Assembly (NCBI GenBank): GCA_947247005.1
Contig: OX365944.1
Location: forward strand, 6,336,501 to 6,400,500
DNA length: 64,000 nt
Direction: 5' to 3'
DNA from: Spisula solida
Taxonomy: Eukaryota > Mollusca > Bivalvia > Venerida > Mactridae
Shown here: positions 10,511 through 22,700 of the stretch, piece after piece
Numbering within the stretch: position 1 is the stretch's first letter
How the letters are laid out: each line of letters starts with the position of its first letter
The notes under the pieces: generated by a model
What the model was told of the DNA's origin: nothing
The model's database searches: none
What the model saw: the letters and a program-made list of their open reading frames with translations, nothing else
Translations under genes and position numbers: made by a program

Positions 10511-12188
10511 ATCAAATATTGGACGATGGTGTTATGTGAGGATATTAAACGAGTGCTCTATTAGAGCTGACAAGATGTCTTACCAAAAATGACAAAAAAA
10601 ACTTTAAAATGCATTAATAATTTTGAAGCATGTAATTTTTTTTACCAAATATTTCAAGTTTTTTAATGCATTTTAAAATATTCATAATACCTTTATTATG
10701 TATAAAGCTACTTTCTGAGATAATAATCGACAAATACAGCATACATTTATAGTGTTTCTCTTAAAGTTTGAATTTATTAAAAGCAAACTGACTTTTTTCA
10801 TAAACACACAACAAATATTTGAAAGTATTAACAAAATAACAAACCAATACAAAACAAATTAAAATTATCCCAATGTTACAGTAAAATAGTGAACTAGAGT
10901 ACATTAAATTTGTAGGTTTGGGTGGTAAAATAAATTTTGAGTGCTAAAATTATTTTTGCAGATTTAGGTGCTAAAATTGATATGGAGGTTTGGGTACTAA
11001 CATAAATGTGAATAGCAGAAGTGAATGACAATAGATTACAACCAGAACCTCCAGTTACTGATATACATTTACTAACAGAGGTTTCATCACATAGTTGGAA
11101 TGATTGACTGACAAACTCGTAAAAAGAACCGCAAAATATACCAACAGAAAATTGAACTTATTTTTTCTATTCACAAACAAAAAATCAATAAAAGAAATAT
11201 TCAAAATCGATCCCATGTTAATATAAATGGTTATTTCACCACCTTACAGTAAATAATAGGCTGTTATTAGACTGTAATTGGTATAAGAATTATCAATAAT
11301 AATTGTAAAGAATTTGATGGTAAATAATTCAATGGTTTCAGGCTAGACCTTGTCATGCAATTTTCTAAAGGATTCCATTGATTTGACGGACCATTATTCC
11401 TGCAGATAAATTTGTAGTATTAATCATGCAATATTGATAAGCCATAAATTCAAGGGTGACCAGTTTTTTAATGTTAATTGATTGAGCAGGAAGACGGCAT
11501 GCCAATATAACTTGATTGGAACAATTTTATTGGTTCAAGTCAGCTGACTAATTGATTTGGTCCGAAGAAAAAATCTGGCTTTTGAATGTGTTATTGACTG
11601 GATGAATGTTCAGATCAATGAACATGACAATAAAACCCATGACGTCTTTATAAATATTTCCATTTAGCCGTCATAACGTAGATTGGAGGCAGCAGAATGT
11701 TTTATACTTTTTACCACTTTTTGAACAAGAAACAAGGCAAATGAAAGCTTATTTCTGTTACCAATAGAGCGGGCTACCTACAAACTTTGGAGGAAATCAT
11801 GTAACTACATCATATTAATACATGAATATCCTGTTTAGGGAGGATGTTCTGGGGGCATTAAGTACATGTAACAAAAGTGCAAGTAGCACTGGTCTCAATA
11901 ATGTTCCAGGTAAAAACTGCAATTAAAACCACTGAGAATTCTCATTTCTGATTAAATCATGAATATTTCTAGTTCATTATATAGCATAAAATTATACTAC
12001 ACAATTCATATGCTTATATACAGAAGTCTTACTGTGGCATATTGCCAAATCCTGAAAATAAGATGGAAGTCTGTTTCGGGTGCCATTAGCACACAATAAT
12101 CCCAACACCAAAAAATATCTGCTCAAACTATTGTTAAAATTTAGTTTGATCAAATTTCATATAACCATTACTTAGTCAATACTTTGAA
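10511..12188. other. No gene seen
   Basis: AT-rich DNA with only short open frames on both strands. A triplet of GGTTTGGGTGGTAAAAT-like phrases at about 10915-11000 is a short degenerate tandem. Otherwise nothing I can name. Confidence 0.5.
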
Positions 12189-12211
12189 TTTATTCACCAA
12201 ATATCTTTATT
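12189..12211 (-). terminator. Candidate IPMK polyadenylation signals (two AATAAA)
   Basis: The minus strand has AATAAA at 12211-12206 and 12194-12189. These are the first canonical hexamers I find beyond the IPMK stop codon at 13215, implying a 3' UTR of about 1 kb that would include the bivalve repeat at 12727-13016. Position is the only support. Confidence 0.3.
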
Positions 12212-12726
12212 TTCTGCTTAAAGGTTGATTCTTTGTAGTGAATCAAATTAAGATGTACAAATTATTCCAGAATTGTAGGACCTCTGTTATATAGAATTAG
12301 AATTGTGTAGTCAAGTAACAAAATAATAAATATTATACTCTTACAAGTGACTTAAAAACAAAAATCGAGGTGAATATGGTATGAAAGCAACACACTGAGC
12401 AAAACTTAAAACAGACACTTCATCAAATGGGAGTTCTCATATACTTAATATAAAACATCCATAAGGGGAGAGCCGTAACTAAATTTATACACAAATTGAT
12501 ATATATGAAGTATAAAGTAATTGCCAAGAAATGAAAACATTATGAACGTGTTTGTTTATGAGTTTTGTTCAGTGTGCATGTAGAATGTGACGTGTATGTA
12601 TATGTAATTATCATCGCAATAAAATAAATATAAAATAAGCCAATAATACTAATAAACACAAGAACACAGGACTTAGAGAGGAGATTGGAAGTAGTGTATA
12701 TCAAAGATTCTTTAAAATAAACAAAT

Positions 12727-13016
12727 CACTAAGAATTGCAAGCTATGCAGAATTCCCCTTCTGGTTTTAAGCCAAGACTATTATAGATTATTTTCAATGT
12801 TTCTGCTGCCATGGCAACCAGAATTTTTGTCAGAATAAGAAAATATTTAGACGGGTATATTCTCCTTATTGGCCTCTATCCACATACTAAATTTCATAAA
12901 CCTAGCTTGGAAACATGTTTGAGTTATGTCAGGATCCAGATTGTTGACGGACGGACAGACAGATGGACGGAGGGTAAACCTGTAGTCCCCTTCGGTTGAA
13001 AACAGGTAGAGGTCTA
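12727..13016 (+). repeat. Bivalve interspersed repeat family I, copy 1
   Basis: Matches 32048-32265 over blocks CACTAAGAATTG, TTATTTTCAATGTTTCTG, GCCATGGCAACCAGAATTTT, TATCCACATAC and TAGCTTGGAAAC, then continues into an oligo GACGGACGGACAGACAGATG tract. The 62-residue open frame inside it is not a gene: the sequence recurs as a repeat. Confidence 0.65.
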
Positions 13017-13140
13017 AAAATCATGAACAAATAACAGACGGACTGACACATATATACAGAAATGTGGAATAACATCCGGCATGGCTTTTTTTATCTATAT
13101 GTATAAAAATAAATTGAGCAGTATAAGAAACCATATGGGT

Positions 13141-13226
13141 GCTTGTACAGCATGCCTCATGCTGTAACTCCAGGGGTGGTTTTCACAAAGATGGCTTGTA
13201 CAGCATGCCCTATGCTATAACTCCAA
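13141..13226 (-). repeat. 53-bp tandem duplication across the IPMK stop codon
   Basis: GCTTGTACAGCATGCC occurs at 13141 and again at 13194, followed in both by (T/C)ATGCT(G/A)TAACTCCA. The second copy supplies the IPMK stop codon (TAG at 13217-13215 on the minus strand). The equivalent codon in the 3' UTR copy reads CAG. The last residues of the protein and the stop therefore lie inside a duplicated unit. Confidence 0.75.
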
Positions 13227-13774
13227 AAGTTGCTGCATATTAGAGATGAGGTTTTTCAGGCCATACAGATAATTATCATCTTGTTCATCCACACAAAACA
13301 CATGTGTGAAGTCAATCATACGAATATCCGCTAATATAGCATCCTGATGATTGACACCACTGCTACCAGACGTCACATGGGTATCCACAGAGATGCTGCT
13401 AACAGACGCAGTCAGTGAGGAACTATCCGTTCGACCAGAAGATGCTGTGTCAATTTCTGACGATATTGTTTCTGACGAAGTCAATTCAGTGTTATCAGTA
13501 TTTGCAGATGACACGTAATCAGATGTATCAGTTGAGTCCGTATGCTCCGAATAATTGGTACTGCACATGCAATCACCTTTGTGACAATGATTACACACTG
13601 TGTCATAGTCATTCGTTTGAGTGTCACCTTCGTATATCATTAACAGTGAGCTCGCATAGAATGAATAGCGCCTTTGTGTCGTAAACCAATGTTCGATTTC
13701 TCGTAGTTTTCCTAACAATACCTGAATAGCATCTTTTCTCAGTCCATGTTTTATATTGAAATATGTTCCTAACC
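13215..13774 (-). CDS. IPMK: IPMK exon 5 (terminal): SSLL and IDF motifs
   Basis: The acceptor is CTATTTCAG directly before 13774; the first two bases complete a glycine codon (phase 1). The open frame continues upstream to 13859 but that part is intron. It encodes residues 183-367: GTYFNIKHGLRKDA, the helix with IEHWF, the SSLL motif, then a non-conserved loop with a CNHCHKGDCMC cluster (C242, C245, C250, C252) and a run of Ser/Thr/Asp/Glu (253-322), then ADIRMIDFTHVF with the metal-binding Asp336 and the C-terminal helix GLKNLISNMQQLLEL. The stop is TAG at 13217-13215. Confidence 0.93.
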
Positions 13775-16700
13775 CTGAAATAGATAAGGTAAGATTTACT
13801 GTGATGTTCTGTATTGGGTCAATGATATTCTTCCATACACAGTCAGGTCTTGTTACCATGACACCTGATATACTGACGTCATTTTCTTGGAGAACAAATG
13901 CTTTACAATGCTATTTGTATCACAGGTACATGTATCATTGATGAAGAATTTGGTTACAGAATTTGATATGTAGTTTAGATATATATATTTTACAAAGAAA
14001 ATGATTTTTTCATTTTTTTTTATTCTTTTCAACGATACAGCTAACTGTGATTTGTATCTGTATAATGAAAAATCAGTATACTGACCTCTGATAGTTCACA
14101 CTATTTGGCAGGCAATACTTTTTTGTGTCCTGTGTCGTTAAGTATTTGTATTGACAGTACTGACAATTTTGCAGTGGTTTTAAAATATTTTAAATTTTGA
14201 TGGTCATTTTGTTTTTAAATTGCGCTGACATTTACACAAACTTTTTTTATTTTATAAAATTAGGTTTTCATCACCATGTGTAGTTCAGCACTTTTGTTTA
14301 GCAGTACATATAATTGCTAACAAGACACAGCACTGTGGGTGAAACCAGGTTTTCTGTGCAGTGTCCACCTAATGAGGCAGTCAAATTGCTGTGTTGTTTA
14401 CATTTCCATGCAAGCTTGCTATATACATAGTTTCATGAAGATGCATCAATCCAAACTAAAATTATTGACCAGAAATCCCCTGTTTGTCGTCCCCGTCCGC
14501 CCACCATACGCCAATCTAATACCCAGGATTTTCATTGAAAAACCTGGTTGAAAACCATTCCTATTGAACATCTCGATTTTTTACTGCCCAGTTTTGTTTT
14601 CTAGAGCTGTGCCAAACAAACAGCTTTTAACATGACCTTTCACTATCAGTGACATATAGTCCAGAGAATTTGACACAACGCTCATCCTTCTATTAGCATG
14701 ATTTAACAGCCGATTTATTGTCTGCAGATATATATCTCCGGAAAGTATCAAGAAGATGCTCTAGGTATAATATCAATACAAACCAACAGGACCTATATTG
14801 TTCAATTTGCTCGCGGAAATTTATATATTCAACGCAAGAACCTTGTAGTATATTCATGCATAAAGGTCAGGATCAGGTCAAATTCTCTGTGGCTATACAT
14901 ACAAGTATATCCATTTGTATCACAAGGCCATTGTTCTCACATAAATTGTAAATATGATCATCACACATTTATGGTGAACATTATAGCAAAAAGCTTTTAA
15001 ACACATCCAGAACTCTTGCAGGAAGTGGCCAATATGTCTGAGTTAAATCAGGAAATGCGTTGTAACAACTATTTGAACAACACAGAGTATCAACCATCAT
15101 TTGTACCGGTACATGTATTGTCATCAACAAACACTATTATGAAATCAATATTCATATATAAATAGTGTCACTTTGAATTATTTAGATTCATGATTTTGAC
15201 ATCATCTGCAGAAAACCGATTATCAGCAAATCCAGACTGAGTTCTCAAACGGATTCTGATCGCAGGATGTCCATTAAATATGCTCCAAAAAAGATAGAGA
15301 TAAGATATCAAATGTGAATATGTTGAAAATGAAGATCATTTGATATGGAAGCATGGAAATTCAGTTATCATTGTAAACCAATCGTCAAGGATAATCAGTT
15401 GTCAAGGAAAATCAGTTTTCAAGGAAAATCAGTTTTCAAGGAAATTCAGTCATCAAGGAAAATCAGTTTTCAAGGAAATTCAGTCATCAAGGAAAATCAG
15501 TTCAGTTGTAAAATTGGTAAACTTGTTGCTTAATTGATGTTAATTCAGTTAACACTTATGCCTCGGTGGAAGCCTTGTCCATAATAACTAGCTAAGTCAA
15601 TGAGTGGCCATAATTTTGTTGAAATGTTGAATAGTGTTACATGGCTTCGACAATGTAAGGTATTTATGATGGTTAACAGGTATACCAAGTTAAAAAGCAA
15701 TGCCTTAATGGACTTTCAAAAACTTGAAAGTTTTGGTCAACATTTTCAATGGAATGAACGAACAGGCCAACGGACAGATGAACGAATAGACAGACAGAAC
15801 AATCACTATATGTCTCCTGCATCAGTAGATGCCGGGGCATAACTGTAGATGCCGGGGCATAACTAATAAGGCAGATACACAGACATTTCCCAAAGGAATA
15901 ACATGTACATATAGTACATACATATACATGTATACTTCACATCAACTTATAAATTATATAAGACATAACACACAGATTCACAGAAGTGTAAGATTGCCCT
16001 CCACTGCTTCCATCAGAAAAACATGAAAAATTCATTGTAGAAAGAAACATTCACATAAATATCTGCAACAAGAGTGCCAAAATGTCACAAAATACGCCCG
16101 TCTTGGGGCATGGTGAGTCTCAGGGCATGGTGAATGAAAAAAACAAACAATCCAACATTTTTTTTAATTCAAGGACCATAACACAAGAAGGCCTAGGCTG
16201 ATTTGGCCTACAATTGAACTTGTCTTAGATATTATATCCGTAAACATTGTCACCAAGTTTGAAGATACTCAGATGAAAACTCTTTGCACTAGAGAACAGA
16301 CAAGGTAAATTTCACATTTATTTTGGTAATTATAGGATAATAACCAAATAAGGCCTAGGCCAATTTGGCCTATAATCACACTTGGCCTAGATATTATGCC
16401 CATGAGCATTGTCACAAAGTTTGAAGACGATCGTATGAAAACTGTTTGCGTTAGAGCACAGACAAGGCCAATTTCTTACTTATTTGGTAATTAAAGGCCC
16501 ATAACCCAATAAGGCCTAAGCCGACTTGGCCTATGATCTAACTTGGCCTAGATATTATTCCCATAAGCATTTTTACAAAGTTTGAAGATGATCAGATGAA
16601 AACTGTTTGCACTAAAGAACAGACAAGGTAAATTTCACATTTATTTTGGTAATTATAGGACCATAACCCAATAAGGCCTAGGCAGATTTGGCCTAAAATC

Positions 16701-19700
16701 GAACTTGGCCTAGATATTATGCCCATAAGCATTGTCACAAAGTTTGAAGACTATCGCATGAAAACTGTTAGCGTAAGAGTACAGACAAAGCCAATTTCAT
16801 ACTTATTTGGTAATTAAAGGACCATAACCCAATAAGGCCTGGGTCGATTTGGCCTATAATCGAACTTGGCCTAGATATTATGCCCTTAAGCATTGTCAGC
16901 AAGTTTGAAGACGATCGGATGAAAACTGTTAGCGTAAGAGTACAGACAAGGCCAATTTCATATTTATTTGGTTATTAAAGGACCATAACCCAATAAGGCC
17001 TAGGCAGATTTGGCCTATAATCGAACTTGGCCTAGATAATATGCCCATAAGCATTGTCAGCAAGTTTGAAGATGATCGGATGAAAACTGTTAGCGTAAAA
17101 GTACAGACAAGGCCAATTTCATACTTATTTGGTTATTAAAGGACCATAACCCAATAAGGCCAGGGTCGATTTGGCCTATAATCATACTTGGCCTAGATAT
17201 TATGCCCATAAGCATTGTCACAAAGTTTGAAGAGGATCGCATGAAAACTGTTAGCGTAAGAGTACAGACAAAGCCAATTTCATACTTATTTGGTAATTAA
17301 AGGACCATAACCCAATAAGGCCTGGGTCGATTTGGCCTATAATCGAACTTGGCCTAGATATTATGCCCATAAGCATTGTCAGCAAGTTTGAAGATGATCG
17401 GATGAAAACTGTTAGCGTAAGAGTACAGACAAGGCCAATTTCATACTTATTTGGTTATTAAAGGACCATAACCCAATAAGGCCTAGGCAGATTTGGCCTA
17501 TAATCGAACTTGGCCTAGATAATATGCCCATAAGCATTGTCAGCAAGTTTGAAGATGATCGGATGAAAACTGTTAGCGTAAAAGTACAGACAAGGCCAAT
17601 TTCATACTTATTTGGTTATTAAAGGACCATAACCCAATAAGGCCTGGGTCGATTTGGCCTATAATCGAACTTGGCCTAGATATTATGCCCATAAGCATTG
17701 TCAGCAAGTTTGAAGATGATCGGATGAAAACTGTTTGCGCTAGAGTACAGACAAACGCCGCCGCCCGCCCGCCCGCCCGCACGCCCGCCAAGGGTGTTCA
17801 CATAATACGTCCCGTTTTCAACGGGCGTATAAAAATCAGTATTCGTCACAATCACAGGTGCTTGTATTGATTTGTTTTTTTACAATTTTATCTGCAAAAA
17901 TCAGTATTCGTCACAATCACAGGTGCTTGTATTGATTTGTTTTTTTACAATATAAAATGAGTATTTTAAAGTATTGTTAATAGTATCCGTTTTTTTACAA
18001 TTTGTAATAAATTTAAGGAAATTGTAAAAATCCAATATGGCCACCAGTGATCAAAATAATAACTGTTAGTAGTATATATGTGGTACTAAAATCTCGAACA
18101 TTGTTTTCCGTAACAATTGGGAATAGAAACCACCTAACAAATTAAGACCAAAATCTTCAGGTTAACTTTAAAGTTAAAGTTACCAATTTTCGAGGGCTGC
18201 TTTCAGCAGTTCTGCAGTTCAGCCACCCTTTGACATTTTAACTTCCCCTGGTCAAAGGGCTACCTATGGAAACCTGCGTTCGAGACTCCCATTAGGAGAC
18301 TATTTCTCTCCTGGTGGGTGTGCAGCCAACATCAATTTGCGACGCCAAGGACTATCGGACATGTTCTGACACAGGTACCAATTCACACCATGGTCTTGTG
18401 GAGCATGTGGGTTAATCTTGCTCAGAGAAATTAAACAGTGGTCCAGACAGGGATTGAACCCGGGACCTCTGAATCCGGAAGCGCGCGCCCTAACTCTAGG
18501 CCACCACTCCTCACTGTTCTGTTCGTTATTAAAGCTCAATATCGAGACCTACTCAATAATGAGGCCAGTTTTTAAGGGTACCAAGGCTGACATTATTATC
18601 ACGGTTTTACTGTTATTATAAGTAAGAGTAAATAAGCTATCATTAATTCATCGAAATTACCTTTGTACAATAATTCATGTTCGCCAAGTTTACGGCAGAA
18701 AAACTTGTCATAAAACTTTATTCTTTGTTCCACCGGGTCATATGTCTGAAATAGAAAGCGAAGACATTTGATACATATATACTACATGTAATAAGTTAAC
18801 TCGACTTGAAACCTATCTACAAATGTACATGTACAAACATTACATGATTTAAACTTGAAGGGTTTTTTACACAAAAATGTATGTCTCCCACTGTCCCACA
18901 AAGGGCCATAACTCTGCAATATTCATCCAACCTACTGGCTTGGTATCAACTACTCTCGCGAAGTTTCATTGAAATCTGACCAGTGGTTAAGGAGAACAAG
19001 CATGGACAAACTTTTGTGACATCCATCCAGGCAGACAAGCACACAGACATCCAGCACAAAATCATTATGTCTCCCCAACTATAAGTGGGAGCCACAATCA
19101 ATAAAATATTTTTCTCCCCAATAAAATACCAGTTAACTTCTATGCTTTTACATACATAGATTCTATGCTGTTACAAGTAACAAGTCAAACCTGTAGATAA
19201 AACAGAATGACTGAATACCTAGTACCCAAGTTTAGTAATTGCAATGTATATTACTGGAATAAAACATTTCAATACCACTGTAAAATCACATATTTTTGTG
19301 GGTATCAAATTTAGTGGATTTTGATAAAAATGCATTTATGTTGGGTAAAAAATTTGTGGATTACAGAACATGAAAGGGAAAGCCCGTTCTGTATATGGGA
19401 GGTGGATTAATTGTGGGCATTAGATTTCGTGGTAAAGTTAAACAACAAAATCAACGAAAATTCAATCCCCTTGAAAAATAATGATTTACAGTATATTGAT
19501 TGATTAAATTACACTGATTTATTAAACAATGCAGGTGTGGTAATACTAGAATATGGTCATCGATTTCTCAGTGTCACTCATCCTAAATATTGCTTGTTAA
19601 GCATACGCCTACTCAGCAAAATTGGGTGGGTGGGTAATTAATTTTCAAAATCAATTTTCATGGTCATATTAGTGACCTAGAACTAACTATGCTGAGTGTC

Positions 19701-22700
19701 AAGCAAGGGAGATATACCAGTACCATTTGAATGACTTTGGTATGTAGGGGCCTGGGATTGAACCCGAGACCTCTTGCACTCACAGCGGACACTCTCCTGC
19801 TAGGCTATAACAATTATCAAAATGGGATATACTGACACCAATTACTGTATGAGGTGTGACAGTCGCTGTATAGTAATACACTGCTAAAAAGGTTCAACCT
19901 CAGACTCCTAAATAGGGGCCACTTTCATAGGCAGGTCACATGATTATGCAAAACCAATAATTCTTGCTTAATGAAACCCATGTCAAAAACATGTGTATAC
20001 ATATGCATGAAGTAATTGTTTTACATTTATATTTCCTGGATATTCAAAGTGCATTATGTATTATGTACCAGAAGTGGGGGCGGGTAAAGTTCTATCGAAA
20101 TAAATCAATGAACATGACAAAAGAGAAAACACCCACAATAAGCTTGACAATGTCTGTATTTGTCTGCACTCAGATAATCAGTCAATAAGTGAATTGTGTA
20201 GGCTCAGATCAAATCATAATTCTAATTGAATGTATGCAAACGTTTGTTTACTAATTTGAAAAATAAATACACATGTATACCATTATCAGAATAATGAAGA
20301 GTTTCGGGGTTTCCCCAAGCTGTCATATGTGTCTGACACCCACAACGGGTCCATGTGATGGGTTAATTGCTTGTGTCTTGATGCAGACTTATACGCTCAG
20401 AAGCAATGGTGAAATATCTATCTTGCCCAGTACCACTAGTATATATTTGAAATAAACCCAGTAACCCTTTAGGGGTAAAATAACCCAACATTTCCCAGTA
20501 TGTTTTTCTAAAAGGTCAACTACATCAAATAGATTTAAAACAACGCTAGATCTTATCTCGATGAATTGGCAGGAAACCCTTGTTTTACCATTCATTCCTA
20601 TTGTATCTCTATCTTCTAATAAGTTCTATTATTTATCTATATTTTTAAAGCCATTACCTCAGTATATATCACAGTAAAATCATGTTTCCATGGCAAACCC
20701 AATTAAAATACTGGTACTCTTGAATGGATTACTGTAAAACCAGTCTACTTTCACGAATACTAACTTTCACGTTTTGCTGTTCGTCAGAATATTCGGGACT
20801 ACAAATTTTCGCGTTTGTAAGTTTCCCTCAATGTCCATATTAGTGTTTTTAGCACTACCACTCGCAAACTCGCGAAATTAAATTGTGCAAACTATTTTCT
20901 TGGTTTACAGTATATTGCTTGGAAATCTGATATTGTATGGAATCATATTAAGACATTTGGAAACCTGAGTATTCATAGATTATAAGAGCATGTGGACTTT
21001 TATAATGGTTACCATAAATAATCATGTTCCTGACAAAAAATCAAAATCACATCTGTGTCGTCAGTATCTACAATATTAAATCGTGACAAGTCAGTGGATT
21101 TTCTGTCCATGCGAGAAAATTGACAGGTTTTTCTTCATTTCCTGGTAATAGTTTATTATCTCCATAGAGGGGAAAATACTTCATTTTATGAAGCAATATA
21201 TAATTATATTTCTATATTTAAGCCATGTTTCAGTAAAGGAAACATATAAATATAAATTCCAGACAGGAATGTGAGACAAACAAGCTAAACATCTCAAAAT
21301 ATGCAAATAAATGATTTCATATTCGTAGGTTAAAATGGTTCAACTTTGAGAAAAATTAAACAAATCATGTCCAAGTTTATGGTGATAAGCCACACTGCAG
21401 AAGAGACATAGCTGACCATTATTGACAATGTTAGGAGAGGTAGTCCTTCGGATGTTTTGTGTTCAAGGTACAAAGCGGTATATTTTGACATATATCTGAA
21501 GCCTTTGATCCCTCAAAATCATACAGCTTTACTGCTGTCTCTGGATCTTATTTCCTGTTCAGGAATGAAGGTTTTTTTAACTTTTTTTAAAACATTGTTT
21601 TAAGTCCCACCGGTCCACAGCATTTCAGTCATATGGCGACTGCGGGACCTACTGTACATAATAATGAAGCAACATCGGTATACTACATCATATAAAGTAC
21701 ATGTAGAGTGCCAGAAATTCACAAAATTCTAATAACAGAATTACAAATATTATCTCCCATATAAGCTTAGCACCTTTTTCATAAAATTAGGACTTTGATA
21801 AAATATTCTGTACATAAAATTAGGACTTTGAACAAATATTCTGTGCATAAAATTAGGACTTTGATCAAATATTCGGTGCATAAAATTAGAACTTTGATCA
21901 AATATTCTGTGCATACTAAAGTATTGTCATTTGATTCCTGTCGGTCCAAACTAACTGTGTGGTCTATACATTTTACATTAATTAATCATTCTCATCTATA
22001 GAAATATCCATTTAAATGACACGCATACTGATGATACATACTAGCTAACAACATGTAATATAACATGAGGCCTTAACTAAAATATGGTTTGTTTCCCCTT
22101 CCATGTCAATAAAAGAGTTTGAAAGGTATAGTACGCAGAATTTGACACGACTCTCAACCTTCTATTAGCATAATTTAACTGCTGATATATTGTCTATATT
22201 TATAATCCCAATTGTATGTTTTCATAAGCATGGAGTATCATAAAGCCGCTCAAGGTATAATACCAACACAAATCTAAAGGACCGATATTGCATGATTTGC
22301 TCGCGGAAATTTATATATTCAACGCAAAAACTTTGTAATATATTCATACATAAAGGTCAGTATCACGTCTAATGCTCCGTGCTATACGTAGGAAAAACAT
22401 TCTTTTCATATATTTTTCAGAAGTAATATTGAACAACTTTCACTAATTTTGTCCAAAGATTTTTTTCCATTTTGTTAATTTTTGTCAATATAATTTTTGG
22501 GCAGGAGCAGTTTTTGCTGGAAATTAGTTGGATGAGAAACAAGCAATATTTTATATTAGGCCTGATATATATACATGTCTACTACAGTAATTGAAACACA
22601 GTGATCGGTAGCTAACAACTAGTAGTTCAAGTCAACCAGTTAATAATGTGTTAGCGTGATCATAGTTATAATAATAGCAGTTCATATCGACCTATTATAA

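Larger units (their letters stand above)
13775..18660 (-). other. IPMK intron 4 (4.9 kb)
   Basis: Donor GTAATTTCG at 18660, acceptor TTTCAG at 13775-13780. It contains a TIR family A element (14659-14893), a small 18-bp tandem (15385-15510), a GACGG-type repeat (15553-15860), the 161-bp array (16076-17833), a 65-bp duplication (17831-17960) and a tRNA-derived SINE (18236-18518). No other gene seen; 13942-14658 and 14894-15380 hold nothing I can name. Confidence 0.8.

Noticed and set aside
13775..13859. Treating the whole 214-codon frame to 13859 as the IPMK C-terminal exon
   Set aside because: A TTTCAG acceptor at 13775-13780 with matching phase, and loss of family similarity upstream of the GTYF block, place the exon start at 13774.
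16076..17833. CRISPR-like array
   Set aside because: Units are directly tandem with no spacers and the context is eukaryotic introns. The same applies to the other tandem arrays.
17573..17870. Gly/Ala/Arg-rich and Pro/Ala-rich open frames on both strands
   Set aside because: They derive from the CGCCC tract at the end of the 161-bp array.
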